NCBI RefSeq assembly: GCF_009649815.1
Contig: NZ_WJIC01000027.1
Coordinates: 1 to 64,000 of the forward strand
DNA from: Nocardia sp. SYP-A9097
GTDB taxonomy: Bacteria; Actinomycetota; Actinomycetes; Mycobacteriales; Mycobacteriaceae
Direction: 5' to 3'
Length of the DNA stretch: 64,000 nt
A program made the translations under genes and the position numbers. A model generated the notes under the pieces. The model had not been told where the DNA came from, ran no database searches, and saw only the letters and a list, made by a program, of their open reading frames with translations. Position 1 is the first letter of the stretch. Every line of letters starts with the position of its first letter. Shown here piece by piece: positions 54,141 through 62,580 of this stretch.

Positions 54141-57100
54141 ATGACAACGGACCAGGTGGTCGAGGCCCTGCGCGCCTCCGTGCGGGACAATCAGCAACTG
54201 CGCCAGGAGAACCGCACACTGGTCGCGCGGGCGCGGGAGCCGGTGGCGATCGTCGGCATGAGCTGCCGCTTCCCCGGCGGCGTACAGACTCCCGAAGACT
54301 TGTGGCAACTGCTGATGGCCGAGCGCGATGGCGTCACGCCCGTCCCGGCCGACCGCGGGTGGGACCTGCCACAGGAACCGGGCGCACCCGCCCTCGCAGG
54401 CGGATTCCTGCACGATGCAATGGATTTCGACGCCGGATTCTTCGGGATCTCACCGCGCGAGGCCTTGGCGATGGACCCGCAACAGCGACTGCTGCTCGAG
54501 GTCTGCTGGGAGAGCATCGAGCGCGCGGGCATCGATCCGCAACGCCTGCGCGGCGGTGACACCGCCGTTTTCGCGGGCGTCATCAACAGCGACTACGGCA
54601 GCCGCCTCGGCCATACACCCGAGGACCTGGCCGGATTCCTCGGCACCGGAACCATTCCCAGCGTCGTCTCCGGCCGCATCGCCTATCTGCTCGGGCTGCA
54701 GGGGCCCGCGGTGAGCCTGGACACCGCCTGCTCGTCGTCCCTGGTCGCGATTCACCTGGCCTGTCAGGCCCTGCGCGCGGGCGACACCGCCCTCGCCCTC
54801 GCCGGCGGCGTCACCGTGATGTCCGCGCCCGGTGTGCTCAGCGGCGCTGCGCGGCAGGGCGGGCTGGCCCGTGACGGCCGCTGTAAATCGTTCTCCGACA
54901 GCGCCGATGGCGCCGCCTTCGGTGAAGGCGTCGGCATGATCCTGCTGGAGCGCCTCGGCGATGCGCGGCGCAACGGCCATCCGGTGCTGGCGGTCATTCG
55001 CGGCTCGGCCGTCAACCAGGACGGCGCGAGCAACGGCCTGACCGCCCCCAACGGCCCGGCCCAGGTGCGGGTCATTCGAAAAGCCCTGCGCAATGCGGGT
55101 CTGTCGCCCACCGAGGTCGATGCGCTCGAGGCGCACGGCACCGGCACGGTACTCGGTGACCCGATCGAGGCGCAGGCCGTGCTCGAGGTCTACGGCCAGG
55201 ACCGTCCGAGGGGACGCTCGCTGCTGCTGGGTTCACTGAAATCAAATCTGACGCACACGCAGGCGGCGGCCGGAGTCGGCGGTGTCATCAAGATGGTGCT
55301 GGCCATGCGGCAGGGCATGCTGCCGAGGTCGCTGCACATCGATCGGCCGAGCGCACAGATCGATTGGAGCCGAGGCGATGTCGCGCTGCTGACCGAGGCC
55401 GGGCCGTGGCCGGTCACCGGGCAGCCGCGCCGCGCGGCGGTGTCCTCCTTCGGTGCCAGCGGCACCAATGCGCATCTGATTCTCGAGTCCGCGCCCGGTG
55501 ACCCGGATGCCGCGCCGCCGGTCCGCACCGAGGGCCCGACGGCCTGGATCCTCTCCGCCCGGACGCCGTCCGCCCTACGCGCGCAGGCGGAACGGCTGCA
55601 CGCGCATGTCAGCGCCGACCCGGGCCTGCACCCCGCGGACATCGGAATGTCGCTGGCGCTCAGCCGATCCCGATTCCCCGAGCGTGCGGTCGTGGTCGGC
55701 GCCGATCGCGCCGAGCTCCTGGAGACCCTCGGCGAGGTGGCGCGCGCGGACGGTGACCACCGCGGTGCCACCGCCGGGAAGCCCGGCAAGGTCGTGTTCG
55801 TCTTCCCGGGCCTCGGCGCGGAGTGGCCCGGCATGGCCGCCGAGTTACTGGACAGCTCACCGGTTTTCGCTGCCCGCATGGCCGACTGCGCACGCGTGCT
55901 CGCGGACCATCTCGGCTGGTCACCGATCGCGGTGCTGCGGCAGGAGCCCGGCGCGCCCTCGATCGGCCAGGTCGAAGCCCTGCAGCCGGTGCTGTTCTCG
56001 GTGCTGGTATCCCTCGCGGCGGTATGGCAGGCCCACGGCATCGAGCCGGCCGCGGTGGTCGGGCACAGCCAGGGCGAAGTGGCCGCCGCCTGTGTCGCGG
56101 GCATGCTGTCCCTGGAAGACGCCGCCGCGATCGCGGTCGGGCGCAGCCGCGCCCTCGCCGCCGTCACGGGCGGCGGCGCCATGGCCACCGTGCTGCTCAC
56201 CGCCGACGAGGCGGAGAAACTGATCGACGGATACGGCGGCCGCCTCTCGATCGCCGCCGTCAACGGCCCACGCGTGGTCGTGCTCGCCGGCGAGGCCGCC
56301 GCGCTCGACGAATTCCTCGCCGACTCCGACGACGTGATGGCCTTCCGGACCCCGATCGATTACGCGCCACATTCTGCCGTCGTGGATTCGGTCCGCGACA
56401 CCCTGCTCACCTCGCTCGCGGCGGTGACGCCCGGCCCGGGAACCGTCCCGATGCTGTCCACCACCGATGCGGAGTGGGTGCGACCTGCCACGCTGGGACC
56501 GGAGTACTGGTTCCGAAATCTGAGGCAGACAGTGCGTTTCCACGACGCCCTCCGGATCCTCTTCGACGCGGGCTATCGGACGTTCCTCGAGATCGGCCCA
56601 CACCCCACCCTGACGTTCAACATCCAGGACGCGGCCGCTGAAGCTGGTCTCGAGGGCCTCACCGTCCTCGAAACCCTGCGCCGCGGTGAGGGCGACGCAC
56701 ACCGGCTGCTCACGGCATTCGGTCAGGCACACGTGTCCGGCTTGCCGGTCGACTGGCGTCCGGTGTTCGAACAGGCCGGCGCGCGACGAGCCGATCTGCC
56801 GACCTACGCCTTCCAGCGCACGCGCTACTGGCTCGACCCCGCCCCGGCCGGCGGCGACCCCGCCGCCATCGGCCAGGACGACCCTCGCCATCCGCTGCTG
56901 CGCGCCGCCGTCGAGCTGCCCGGCGCGGGCGGCACGATATTCACCGGCCGCCTCTCGGTAACGACCCACCCCTGGCTGGCCGACCACGCCGTGCGCGGCA
57001 CCATCCTCCTGCCCGGCGTCGCCTACCTCGAGATGGCCGCCCACGTGGGCCGCCACCTCGGCTGCGCACTGATCGAGGAGCTCACACTCTCCGCACCCCT

Positions 57101-60100
57101 GGTCCTCACCGGCGCACCCGACGGCCCCGCGTTCCGGCTGCGGCTCACGGTCGCCGCCCCGGACCCGGCAGGCCGGCGCACCATCGAAATCCACTCGCGG
57201 TCCGAGGATTCCGGCTCCGAGGTGGAATGGACCGAGCACGGCAGCGGCGTGCTCGCCCCGGCGCCCGCAGCAGCCGGACCTATGCCGACCGCACTCTCGG
57301 CCCCGCCGCTGTCGTGGCCGCCCGAGGGCGCGCGGCAGTTGCGAGTCGACCGGCTCTACAGCGTGCTGGAGGCGCGAGGCGTGGAGTACGGTCCCGCTTT
57401 CCGTGGTCTCCGGGCCGCCTGGTCGTCCGGCGCGGAGATCTTCGCCGAGGTCGAACTGCCGGACACCGTGGCGGACGGGTTCGGTGTGCACCCGGCCCTG
57501 CTGGATGCCTTCCTGCACACGATCACGCTGCGCGGTGCCGACACCGATGCCGACCCGGACGCACAACCTGCGGCTTCCGGTGTGCCCCTGCCCTTTTCGT
57601 GGCAGCACGTGCGCATCTGGTCCGATGCCCCGGCGGGTCGCGCGCTGCGCGTCGGGCTGCGGCCGCAAGGCCCGGACGCGGTATCCCTGGAAGTCACCGA
57701 CGGGGACGGGCGGCCGGTCGTCACCGTCGGCACGCTGGCCATGCGCACCGCATCCTTCGATTCCCTGCGCGCCCCGACCGATTCGCTGTTCCGTCTCGAA
57801 TGGCCCCTGCTCGGCCCCACCGCCGGGACTCCGCCGCCGGCGGCTCGCTGTGCCGTCATCGACAGCGGAGGCGAGCGGCCGCCATCCATGACCGTCCTCG
57901 GCGAAGGTGACGAACCGGCGGGTCTCGATGCGGTGCTGCTTCCCTGTCCTGCAACGGATTCCGGTATTCCCGAGGCGGTGCATGCTATCGCCGCGAAGGT
58001 GCTGGCCCACCTCCAGGCCTGGCTGGCCCGGCCCGCCGGGGGGTGCCCGCCGCTGGTCATCGTGACCCGCGGTGCCGTGGATCTCGGTGAGCCGTCCCTC
58101 GATCTCGCGGGCGCTGCCGTCTGGGGCCTGGTCCGTTCCGCCCAGCAAGAGAATCCGGACCGGTTCGTACTCCTCGATACCGACGCTGCCGGGATTACGC
58201 CCGAGCTGCTCGCCGCGGTGCTGGCCAGTGGTGAACCGCAGGCCGCGCTCCGGGCGGGCGCTATCCACGTCCCCCGCTTGACGCGCGTGCGCGCCGCGAC
58301 CGACCCGGGTGAACTCTTCGATGGCGCGGGCACCGTCCTGCTGACCGGAGGTGCGGGCACGCTCGCCGGCCTCCTCGCTCGCCACCTGGTGACGGCGCAC
58401 GGCGTGCGCCGCCTTCTGCTGCTCGGACGCCGCGACCCGGCGGGGTCGGCCGAGCTGGTCGCCGAGCTCACGGCACTGGGTGCGCAGGTGACCGCCGAAT
58501 CCTGCGATGTCACCGATCGTGCGGCCGTCGATGCCGTGCTCGCGCGCATCCCGCAAGCGCATCCGCTGACCGCGGTCGTGCACACGGCCGGCGTCATCGA
58601 CGACACCGTACTGGGCGATGTCACCCCCGAGCGGCTGAGCGCGGTACTGCGGCCCAAGATCGACGGCGCGTGGAATCTGCATGAGGCCACGCTCGGCCTG
58701 CCGGTGCGCGCGTTCGTGGTGTACTCGTCGATCGCCGGTGTCCTCGGCGGACCCGGCCAGTCGGCGTACGCGGCGGCCAATGTCGCCATGGACGCGCTGA
58801 TGGCCATCCGTCACCGCGCGGGTCTCCCGGCCAAATCGCTGGCGTGGGGCCTGTGGGAGCAGCGCAGCGAGCTGACCGCCGCGCTCTCCGACGTCGATCT
58901 GAATCGTATGTCCCGCAGTGGAATTCGCGGACTCTCCGCCGAAACCGGTGCGGCGCTGTTCGATGCGGCGCACGCCGTGCCCGACCCGCTGTTGATCCCC
59001 GCCGACCTCGACCTCGCCGCCCTGCGCAACGGCCCGATACCGCCGCTGCTGCGCGCGCTGGTGCGATCCCCGCGCCGGCCGCGGCCGGCGACCGACGACC
59101 GGCTGCGCGACCGGCTCGACGCCGCGAGCGCCGAGGAACAACCGGGCATCCTCCTGGAGACGGTGCGGCAGTACGCCGCCCAGGTACTCGGGCACGACGA
59201 TGCCACCGCGGTCGGCGCCGACGACCAGTTCCTGTCGGTCGGATTCGACTCTCTGACCGCGCTGGAGCTACGCAACCGCCTCGCCGCGTCCCTCGGAGTC
59301 GGCCTGCTCCCGACGGTCGTGTTCAGCAGTGGCACCCCGGCGAAACTCGCCGAACTGGTTGCCGCGGAATGGAAGTCGGCGGCGTCAGCGGCACAGGGCG
59401 TGACTGCGGCCGTACCGCCGCCGAGCGCACCAGACCCGGATCCGGTCGGCATCCTGTTCCGGCAGCTGGGCCGGCGCGGCAAGGCCGACGAGGCCATCGA
59501 TCTGCTCAAGAACGCCTCCGCGCTGCGACCGGAATTCCACACGGCCGCCGAGCTGCGCGGCACGGACGAACCGCCGCGGCTGATCCGGATCACCACCCAC
59601 GACGACGCACCCGAGCTGGTGTGTCTCGGTTCCCTGGTCGCGCTCGGCGGCGGCCACCAGTACGCCCGCTTCGTCGCGCAGTTCCGCGGTACCTACGGCG
59701 CGAGCGCCCTGTCGGCGCCGGGTTTCCTTACCTCCCAGCGTCTTCCGTCCAGCTTGCCTGCACTGTTCGACTATCAGGCCGAGGAGATCCTGGAACGGGT
59801 GGGCGGGGAGCGCCCGCTGGTCCTGCTCGGTTCCTCCTCGGGCGGCATCGTCGCGCACGGCGTGGCCGCGCAGCTGGAGCAGCGGGGTGTGCGCCCGGCC
59901 GCCGTCGTGCTGCTCGACACCTATCTGTCGTCGGACAAGGCGATGACGCAGTTCAACAACGTGCTGCTGCAGGGCATGTTCGAGCGTGAGGAACAGGCCG
60001 TCCCGATGGACGGCGCCCGGCTCACCGCGATGGGCAAGTACTTCCGGCTCCTCGACGACTACCGGGCGCCGGTGGTTGCGGCGCCCACCCTGCTGGTGCG

Positions 60101-60272
60101 GGCCTCGAGTCCGCTCGGCGAATCGGCGCCCGCCGTCGGTGACTGGCGTTCCAGCTGGCCGGGTGCGCACACGGTGGTCGACGTGCCCGGCGATCACTTC
60201 TCGATCTTGGAGCAGCATTCGGCGACCACCGCCCGGGCCGTCTCCGATTGGCTCGAATCGATCCTGTCCTGA
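54141..60272 (+). CDS. Terminal modular PKS, module 11 with thioesterase
   Basis: A 2,043-residue protein: docking helix, KS, AT, DH, KR, ACP, TE. The N-terminus (MTTDQVVEALRASVRDNQQL) is a different docking class from those of the other PKSs and matches the change of tail on the preceding protein. KS Cys197. The presence of the TE makes this the last protein of the line, releasing the chain as a macrolactone. Between ACP and TE is a linker of about 80 residues that includes the RRGKADEAIDLL block often found just before macrolide TEs. A methoxymalonyl-ACP operon begins 29 bp downstream, suggesting one transcript covers assembly and extender supply. Function certain; product (16-membered plecomacrolide) inferred from module order. 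Confidence 0.96.
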   Translation: MTTDQVVEALRASVRDNQQLRQENRTLVARAREPVAIVGMSCRFPGGVQTPEDLWQLLMAERDGVTPVPADRGWDLPQEPGAPALAGGFLHDAMDFDAGFFGISPREALAMDPQQRLLLEVCWESIERAGIDPQRLRGGDTAVFAGVINSDYGSRLGHTPEDLAGFLGTGTIPSVVSGRIAYLLGLQGPAVSLDTACSSSLVAIHLACQALRAGDTALALAGGVTVMSAPGVLSGAARQGGLARDGRCKSFSDSADGAAFGEGVGMILLERLGDARRNGHPVLAVIRGSAVNQDGASNGLTAPNGPAQVRVIRKALRNAGLSPTEVDALEAHGTGTVLGDPIEAQAVLEVYGQDRPRGRSLLLGSLKSNLTHTQAAAGVGGVIKMVLAMRQGMLPRSLHIDRPSAQIDWSRGDVALLTEAGPWPVTGQPRRAAVSSFGASGTNAHLILESAPGDPDAAPPVRTEGPTAWILSARTPSALRAQAERLHAHVSADPGLHPADIGMSLALSRSRFPERAVVVGADRAELLETLGEVARADGDHRGATAGKPGKVVFVFPGLGAEWPGMAAELLDSSPVFAARMADCARVLADHLGWSPIAVLRQEPGAPSIGQVEALQPVLFSVLVSLAAVWQAHGIEPAAVVGHSQGEVAAACVAGMLSLEDAAAIAVGRSRALAAVTGGGAMATVLLTADEAEKLIDGYGGRLSIAAVNGPRVVVLAGEAAALDEFLADSDDVMAFRTPIDYAPHSAVVDSVRDTLLTSLAAVTPGPGTVPMLSTTDAEWVRPATLGPEYWFRNLRQTVRFHDALRILFDAGYRTFLEIGPHPTLTFNIQDAAAEAGLEGLTVLETLRRGEGDAHRLLTAFGQAHVSGLPVDWRPVFEQAGARRADLPTYAFQRTRYWLDPAPAGGDPAAIGQDDPRHPLLRAAVELPGAGGTIFTGRLSVTTHPWLADHAVRGTILLPGVAYLEMAAHVGRHLGCALIEELTLSAPLVLTGAPDGPAFRLRLTVAAPDPAGRRTIEIHSRSEDSGSEVEWTEHGSGVLAPAPAAAGPMPTALSAPPLSWPPEGARQLRVDRLYSVLEARGVEYGPAFRGLRAAWSSGAEIFAEVELPDTVADGFGVHPALLDAFLHTITLRGADTDADPDAQPAASGVPLPFSWQHVRIWSDAPAGRALRVGLRPQGPDAVSLEVTDGDGRPVVTVGTLAMRTASFDSLRAPTDSLFRLEWPLLGPTAGTPPPAARCAVIDSGGERPPSMTVLGEGDEPAGLDAVLLPCPATDSGIPEAVHAIAAKVLAHLQAWLARPAGGCPPLVIVTRGAVDLGEPSLDLAGAAVWGLVRSAQQENPDRFVLLDTDAAGITPELLAAVLASGEPQAALRAGAIHVPRLTRVRAATDPGELFDGAGTVLLTGGAGTLAGLLARHLVTAHGVRRLLLLGRRDPAGSAELVAELTALGAQVTAESCDVTDRAAVDAVLARIPQAHPLTAVVHTAGVIDDTVLGDVTPERLSAVLRPKIDGAWNLHEATLGLPVRAFVVYSSIAGVLGGPGQSAYAAANVAMDALMAIRHRAGLPAKSLAWGLWEQRSELTAALSDVDLNRMSRSGIRGLSAETGAALFDAAHAVPDPLLIPADLDLAALRNGPIPPLLRALVRSPRRPRPATDDRLRDRLDAASAEEQPGILLETVRQYAAQVLGHDDATAVGADDQFLSVGFDSLTALELRNRLAASLGVGLLPTVVFSSGTPAKLAELVAAEWKSAASAAQGVTAAVPPPSAPDPDPVGILFRQLGRRGKADEAIDLLKNASALRPEFHTAAELRGTDEPPRLIRITTHDDAPELVCLGSLVALGGGHQYARFVAQFRGTYGASALSAPGFLTSQRLPSSLPALFDYQAEEILERVGGERPLVLLGSSSGGIVAHGVAAQLEQRGVRPAAVVLLDTYLSSDKAMTQFNNVLLQGMFEREEQAVPMDGARLTAMGKYFRLLDDYRAPVVAAPTLLVRASSPLGESAPAVGDWRSSWPGAHTVVDVPGDHFSILEQHSATTARAVSDWLESILS
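54235..59400 (+). other. PKS module 11 (KS, atypical AT, DH, KR, ACP)
   Basis: The KS has Cys197; the second His motif reads SNLTHTQ instead of SNIGHTQ, His retained, and the LYDPDP loop is shortened. The AT (from about 550) opens with FPGLGAEW in place of FPGQGxQW, keeps GHSQG, and has Y-A-P-H (741-744) at the specificity motif. DH His949 is in HAVRGTILLP and Asp1122 in HPALLDAFLH. The KR (from about 1398) has GGAGTLAG in the NADPH loop and IDD in place of LDD, so B-like. The ACP has GFDSL near 1701. Methoxymalonyl-ACP is the favoured extender (C2 methoxy of bafilomycins) by position. Outcome: double bond conjugated to the lactone carbonyl. Confidence 0.85.
59560..60269 (+). other. Type I thioesterase domain (macrolactone release)
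   Basis: An alpha/beta-hydrolase domain of about 235 residues at the PKS C-terminus. The nucleophile elbow is GSSSG with Ser1899 in the middle (canonical macrolide TEs usually read GHSAG). The acid is Asp1926 in LLDTY and the base is His2019 in GDHFS. It should transfer the finished chain to its Ser and cyclise it onto an internal hydroxyl. Confidence 0.93.
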
Positions 60273-60284
60273 CTGAAATGCATT

Positions 60285-60294
60285 GAGAGGAAGG
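60285..60294 (+). promoter_or_regulatory. Strong ribosome binding site at the head of the methoxymalonyl operon
   Basis: GAGAGGAAGG precedes ATG 60302 by seven bases. It is one of the best Shine-Dalgarno matches in the window, fitting independent translation of the operon after the PKS stop. Confidence 0.7.
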
Positions 60295-60301
60295 CCTATC
60301 G

Positions 60302-61174
60302 ATGAAAACGGAACCTGAGTCCGACACCCCGGAGGGGCAGCTGATCGCGGTGGTCGGCGCCGGCGTCATGGGCGTCGGTATCGCCACCCTGGCACTGGTT
60401 CGCGGGCTGCCGGTCATCCTGGTCGATGTCGACGACACCCGGCTGAGCGAGGCCCACACCAGAATCGCGGCGGAACTGCGGATGGCCCAGCTGATGGGCC
60501 GGCTCGCGGACGACGAGGCGGCCGGTGCGCTGACGACGACCACCGCGATCGCCGACCTCGGGCCCGCCACGGTGGTCATCGAGGCGACCACCGAGGACCT
60601 CACGGTCAAGGCGAAGGTGTTCGCCGAGATCTCGGCGGTGGTGGCCCACGGCACCCCGCTGGTCTCGAACACCTCGTCGATCCCGATCGACGAGCTCGCC
60701 GGTTTCGCACAGCGGCCCGAGGACGTCGTCGGCACCCATTTCATGAACCCGCCGTACCTGATTCGGACGGTCGAGGTCATCCGCGGGGCGCGCACCGGTG
60801 CGCACACCATGGCGGCGCTCGAGGGTGCGCTGGCCGCGCTGGGACAGGATCCCGTCGTCGTCCGGGACACCCCGGGCTTCGTCACCAGCCGCGTCCTGCA
60901 CCCGATGATCAACGGTGCGGCCCGGGTCGTCGAGCAGGGCACCGCCACCGCCACGGACGTCGACGCACTGATGGAGAACTGCCTGGGCCATCGCACCGGG
61001 CCGCTGCGCACCGCCGACCTGATCGGCATCGACAACCTCGTCGATTCGCTGCAGGTCCTCTACGCCCGCACCGGTGACGAGGGCTGCCGCCCCTGTGACC
61101 TGCTGCTGGAGAAGGTCCGGCTGGGCCACCACGGCCGCAAGTCCGGCCGCGGATTCTACGAGTACACGAACTGA
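60302..61174 (+). CDS. fkbK: 3-hydroxyacyl-CoA dehydrogenase family enzyme, methoxymalonyl-ACP biosynthesis (FkbK-like)
   Basis: A 290-residue protein with an N-terminal NAD-binding motif GAGVMG (Gly19, Gly21, Gly24) and VDVDDTRLSEAH after strand two. It has the family's NTSSIPI and HFMNPP blocks near residues 119-158 and a C-terminal helical domain ending GRKSGRGFYEY. In the methoxymalonyl pathway this enzyme oxidises glyceryl-ACP at C3. The product passes to the acyl-CoA dehydrogenase-like enzyme encoded two genes downstream. It sits first in a K-J-I-H gene order, with the free ACP 10 bp downstream. The family as such also includes beta-oxidation enzymes; the context makes the biosynthetic role clear. 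The symbol refers to the FK520 homologue by family and position. Confidence 0.9.
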   Translation: MKTEPESDTPEGQLIAVVGAGVMGVGIATLALVRGLPVILVDVDDTRLSEAHTRIAAELRMAQLMGRLADDEAAGALTTTTAIADLGPATVVIEATTEDLTVKAKVFAEISAVVAHGTPLVSNTSSIPIDELAGFAQRPEDVVGTHFMNPPYLIRTVEVIRGARTGAHTMAALEGALAALGQDPVVVRDTPGFVTSRVLHPMINGAARVVEQGTATATDVDALMENCLGHRTGPLRTADLIGIDNLVDSLQVLYARTGDEGCRPCDLLLEKVRLGHHGRKSGRGFYEYTN

Positions 61175-61184
61175 GGAGAAGACA

Positions 61185-61460
61185 GTGGACGCAACGAATA
61201 CCCAGGTCGAGCAGGCGGAGAGCATGGACATCCAGCAGGATGTGCTGACTTTCCTCGACACCCAGACCAAGCGATCCTGGGGTCCGGAGGCCGATCTGTT
61301 CGCCGCCGGTGGCCTCTCCTCACTGTTCGCCATGCAGCTCGTGGTGTTTCTGGAGAAGACCTACGGCATCGCCATCCGGGGAAAAGACTTGCGGCTGGAC
61401 AACTTTCGCACCGTAGTGAATATGGTGGCGCTGGTGGAGCGGCTCCGGAGCGAACTGTGA
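61185..61460 (+). CDS. fkbJ: Discrete acyl carrier protein for methoxymalonyl (FkbJ-like)
   Basis: A 91-residue protein with a GTG start at 61185, five bases after GAGGAG. The pantetheine site lies in GGLSSLFAMQLV (about residues 42-53), the form typical of methoxymalonyl ACPs, with LSSL in place of the DSL of PKS ACPs. It carries the glyceryl group loaded by the FkbH-like enzyme through oxidation and O-methylation, and then donates methoxymalonyl to selected AT domains, here probably those of modules 5 and 11. The stop overlaps the next start by 4 bp (GTGA), indicating coupled translation. Confidence 0.92.
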   Translation: MDATNTQVEQAESMDIQQDVLTFLDTQTKRSWGPEADLFAAGGLSSLFAMQLVVFLEKTYGIAIRGKDLRLDNFRTVVNMVALVERLRSEL

Positions 61461-62566
61461 GCGGCGGACTGCTCGCGGCGTGCGAGGCCGCCACCGACCT
61501 CGTGGGTGACCAGGCCGGGCACTGGGACCGCACCGGACTGCTGCCCCGGGACCTGCTGACCAAGCTCGGCGCCGCCGGATACCTGTGCCCGCAGGTCCCG
61601 GCCGGGCTCGGCGGCCTCGGCTGGGACAGCGCCCTCGACGGGGAGTTCACCGCGCACGTGGGCAGTCTGTGCTCCTCGCTGCGCAGCATCATGACCTCGC
61701 AGGGGATGGCGGCCTGGACCATCGCGCGGCTCGGCACCGAACAGCAGCAGGCCGAATTCCTGCCCCGTCTGACCGGTGGAGAACTGGCCGCGGTCGCCTT
61801 CAGCGAACCCGGCGCGGGCAGCGACCTCTCGGCCATCGGGACCCGCATCGTCCGCGCCGGCGACGAGGTCGCCATCGACGGTCACAAGACCTGGTCGACG
61901 GCCGCGGCGTACGCCGATCTTGTTGTCGTCGTAGGCATTATGGACGACGGCGGCGCCGGGGCGGTGGTGGTGCCGACGGATGCGCCCGGCGTGCGGGTGG
62001 ACCGGATCGAGGATCCGCTGGGTTGTCGTGCGGCCGGCCATGCCGACCTGCGCTTGACACAGGTGCGGGTGCCCGCCGCGCACCTGCTCGGTGACGGCGG
62101 TCAGTTCCTGCCGCTGGTGGTGACGACGGCTCTCGCCTACGGCCGGATGTCGGTCGCCTGGGGCTGCGTCGGCATCCTGCGCGCGTGCCTGGCGGCGGCC
62201 GGGGCGCACGCCAGATCGCGTGAGCAGTTCGGGCGGACGCTGGGCGGTCATCAGCTCATCGCCCGGCACCTTGCCGACCTGCTGGTCGCCGAGCAGATCG
62301 CGGCCCGCGCCTGCGAGTACGCCAGTCGCTGCTGGGATGAGGGGTCGCCGGATCAGGTGCTCGCCACCGTGCTCGCCAAGCATGTCGGCGCCACCCAGGC
62401 GGCGCGCGGCGCGGCGGTCGCCGTACAGGTCCTGGCCTCGGCGGGGACGCGGGACGGGCACATGGTGGCGCGCGCGTACCGCGATGCCAAGTGCATGGAA
62501 ATCATCGAGGGCAGCAACGAGATGTGCCAGCTGCTGCTGGCCGATCACGTGCTGGCCAATGCGTGA
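61457..62566 (+). CDS. fkbI: Acyl-CoA dehydrogenase family enzyme, methoxymalonyl-ACP biosynthesis (FkbI-like)
   Basis: A 369-residue flavoprotein with the expected FAD-binding AFSEPGAGSDLSA block (about residues 114-126), KTWST, and a C-terminal IIEGSNEMCQ containing the catalytic-base Glu position of this family. In the pathway it oxidises the C3 aldehyde-level hydroxymalonyl-semialdehyde on the free ACP to hydroxymalonyl-ACP. GTG start overlaps the ACP stop; the next gene begins 14 bp after its stop. Ordinary beta-oxidation ACADs share the fold; the tight linkage to the ACP and the FkbH-like gene settles the role. Confidence 0.92.
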   Translation: MSGGLLAACEAATDLVGDQAGHWDRTGLLPRDLLTKLGAAGYLCPQVPAGLGGLGWDSALDGEFTAHVGSLCSSLRSIMTSQGMAAWTIARLGTEQQQAEFLPRLTGGELAAVAFSEPGAGSDLSAIGTRIVRAGDEVAIDGHKTWSTAAAYADLVVVVGIMDDGGAGAVVVPTDAPGVRVDRIEDPLGCRAAGHADLRLTQVRVPAAHLLGDGGQFLPLVVTTALAYGRMSVAWGCVGILRACLAAAGAHARSREQFGRTLGGHQLIARHLADLLVAEQIAARACEYASRCWDEGSPDQVLATVLAKHVGATQAARGAAVAVQVLASAGTRDGHMVARAYRDAKCMEIIEGSNEMCQLLLADHVLANA

Positions 62567-62568
62567 TC

Positions 62569-62575
62569 GGAGAGG
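62569..62575 (+). promoter_or_regulatory. Ribosome binding site fixing the FkbH-like start
   Basis: GGAGAGG lies five bases before ATG 62581. It argues against earlier in-frame starts such as the one at 62491, which overlap the preceding gene. Confidence 0.75.
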
Positions 62576-62580
62576 TGGTC

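Noticed and set aside
60302..62566. Dehydrogenase genes read as a beta-oxidation operon
   Set aside because: The linked discrete ACP with the LSSL motif and the FkbH-like gene make this the methoxymalonyl-ACP pathway.
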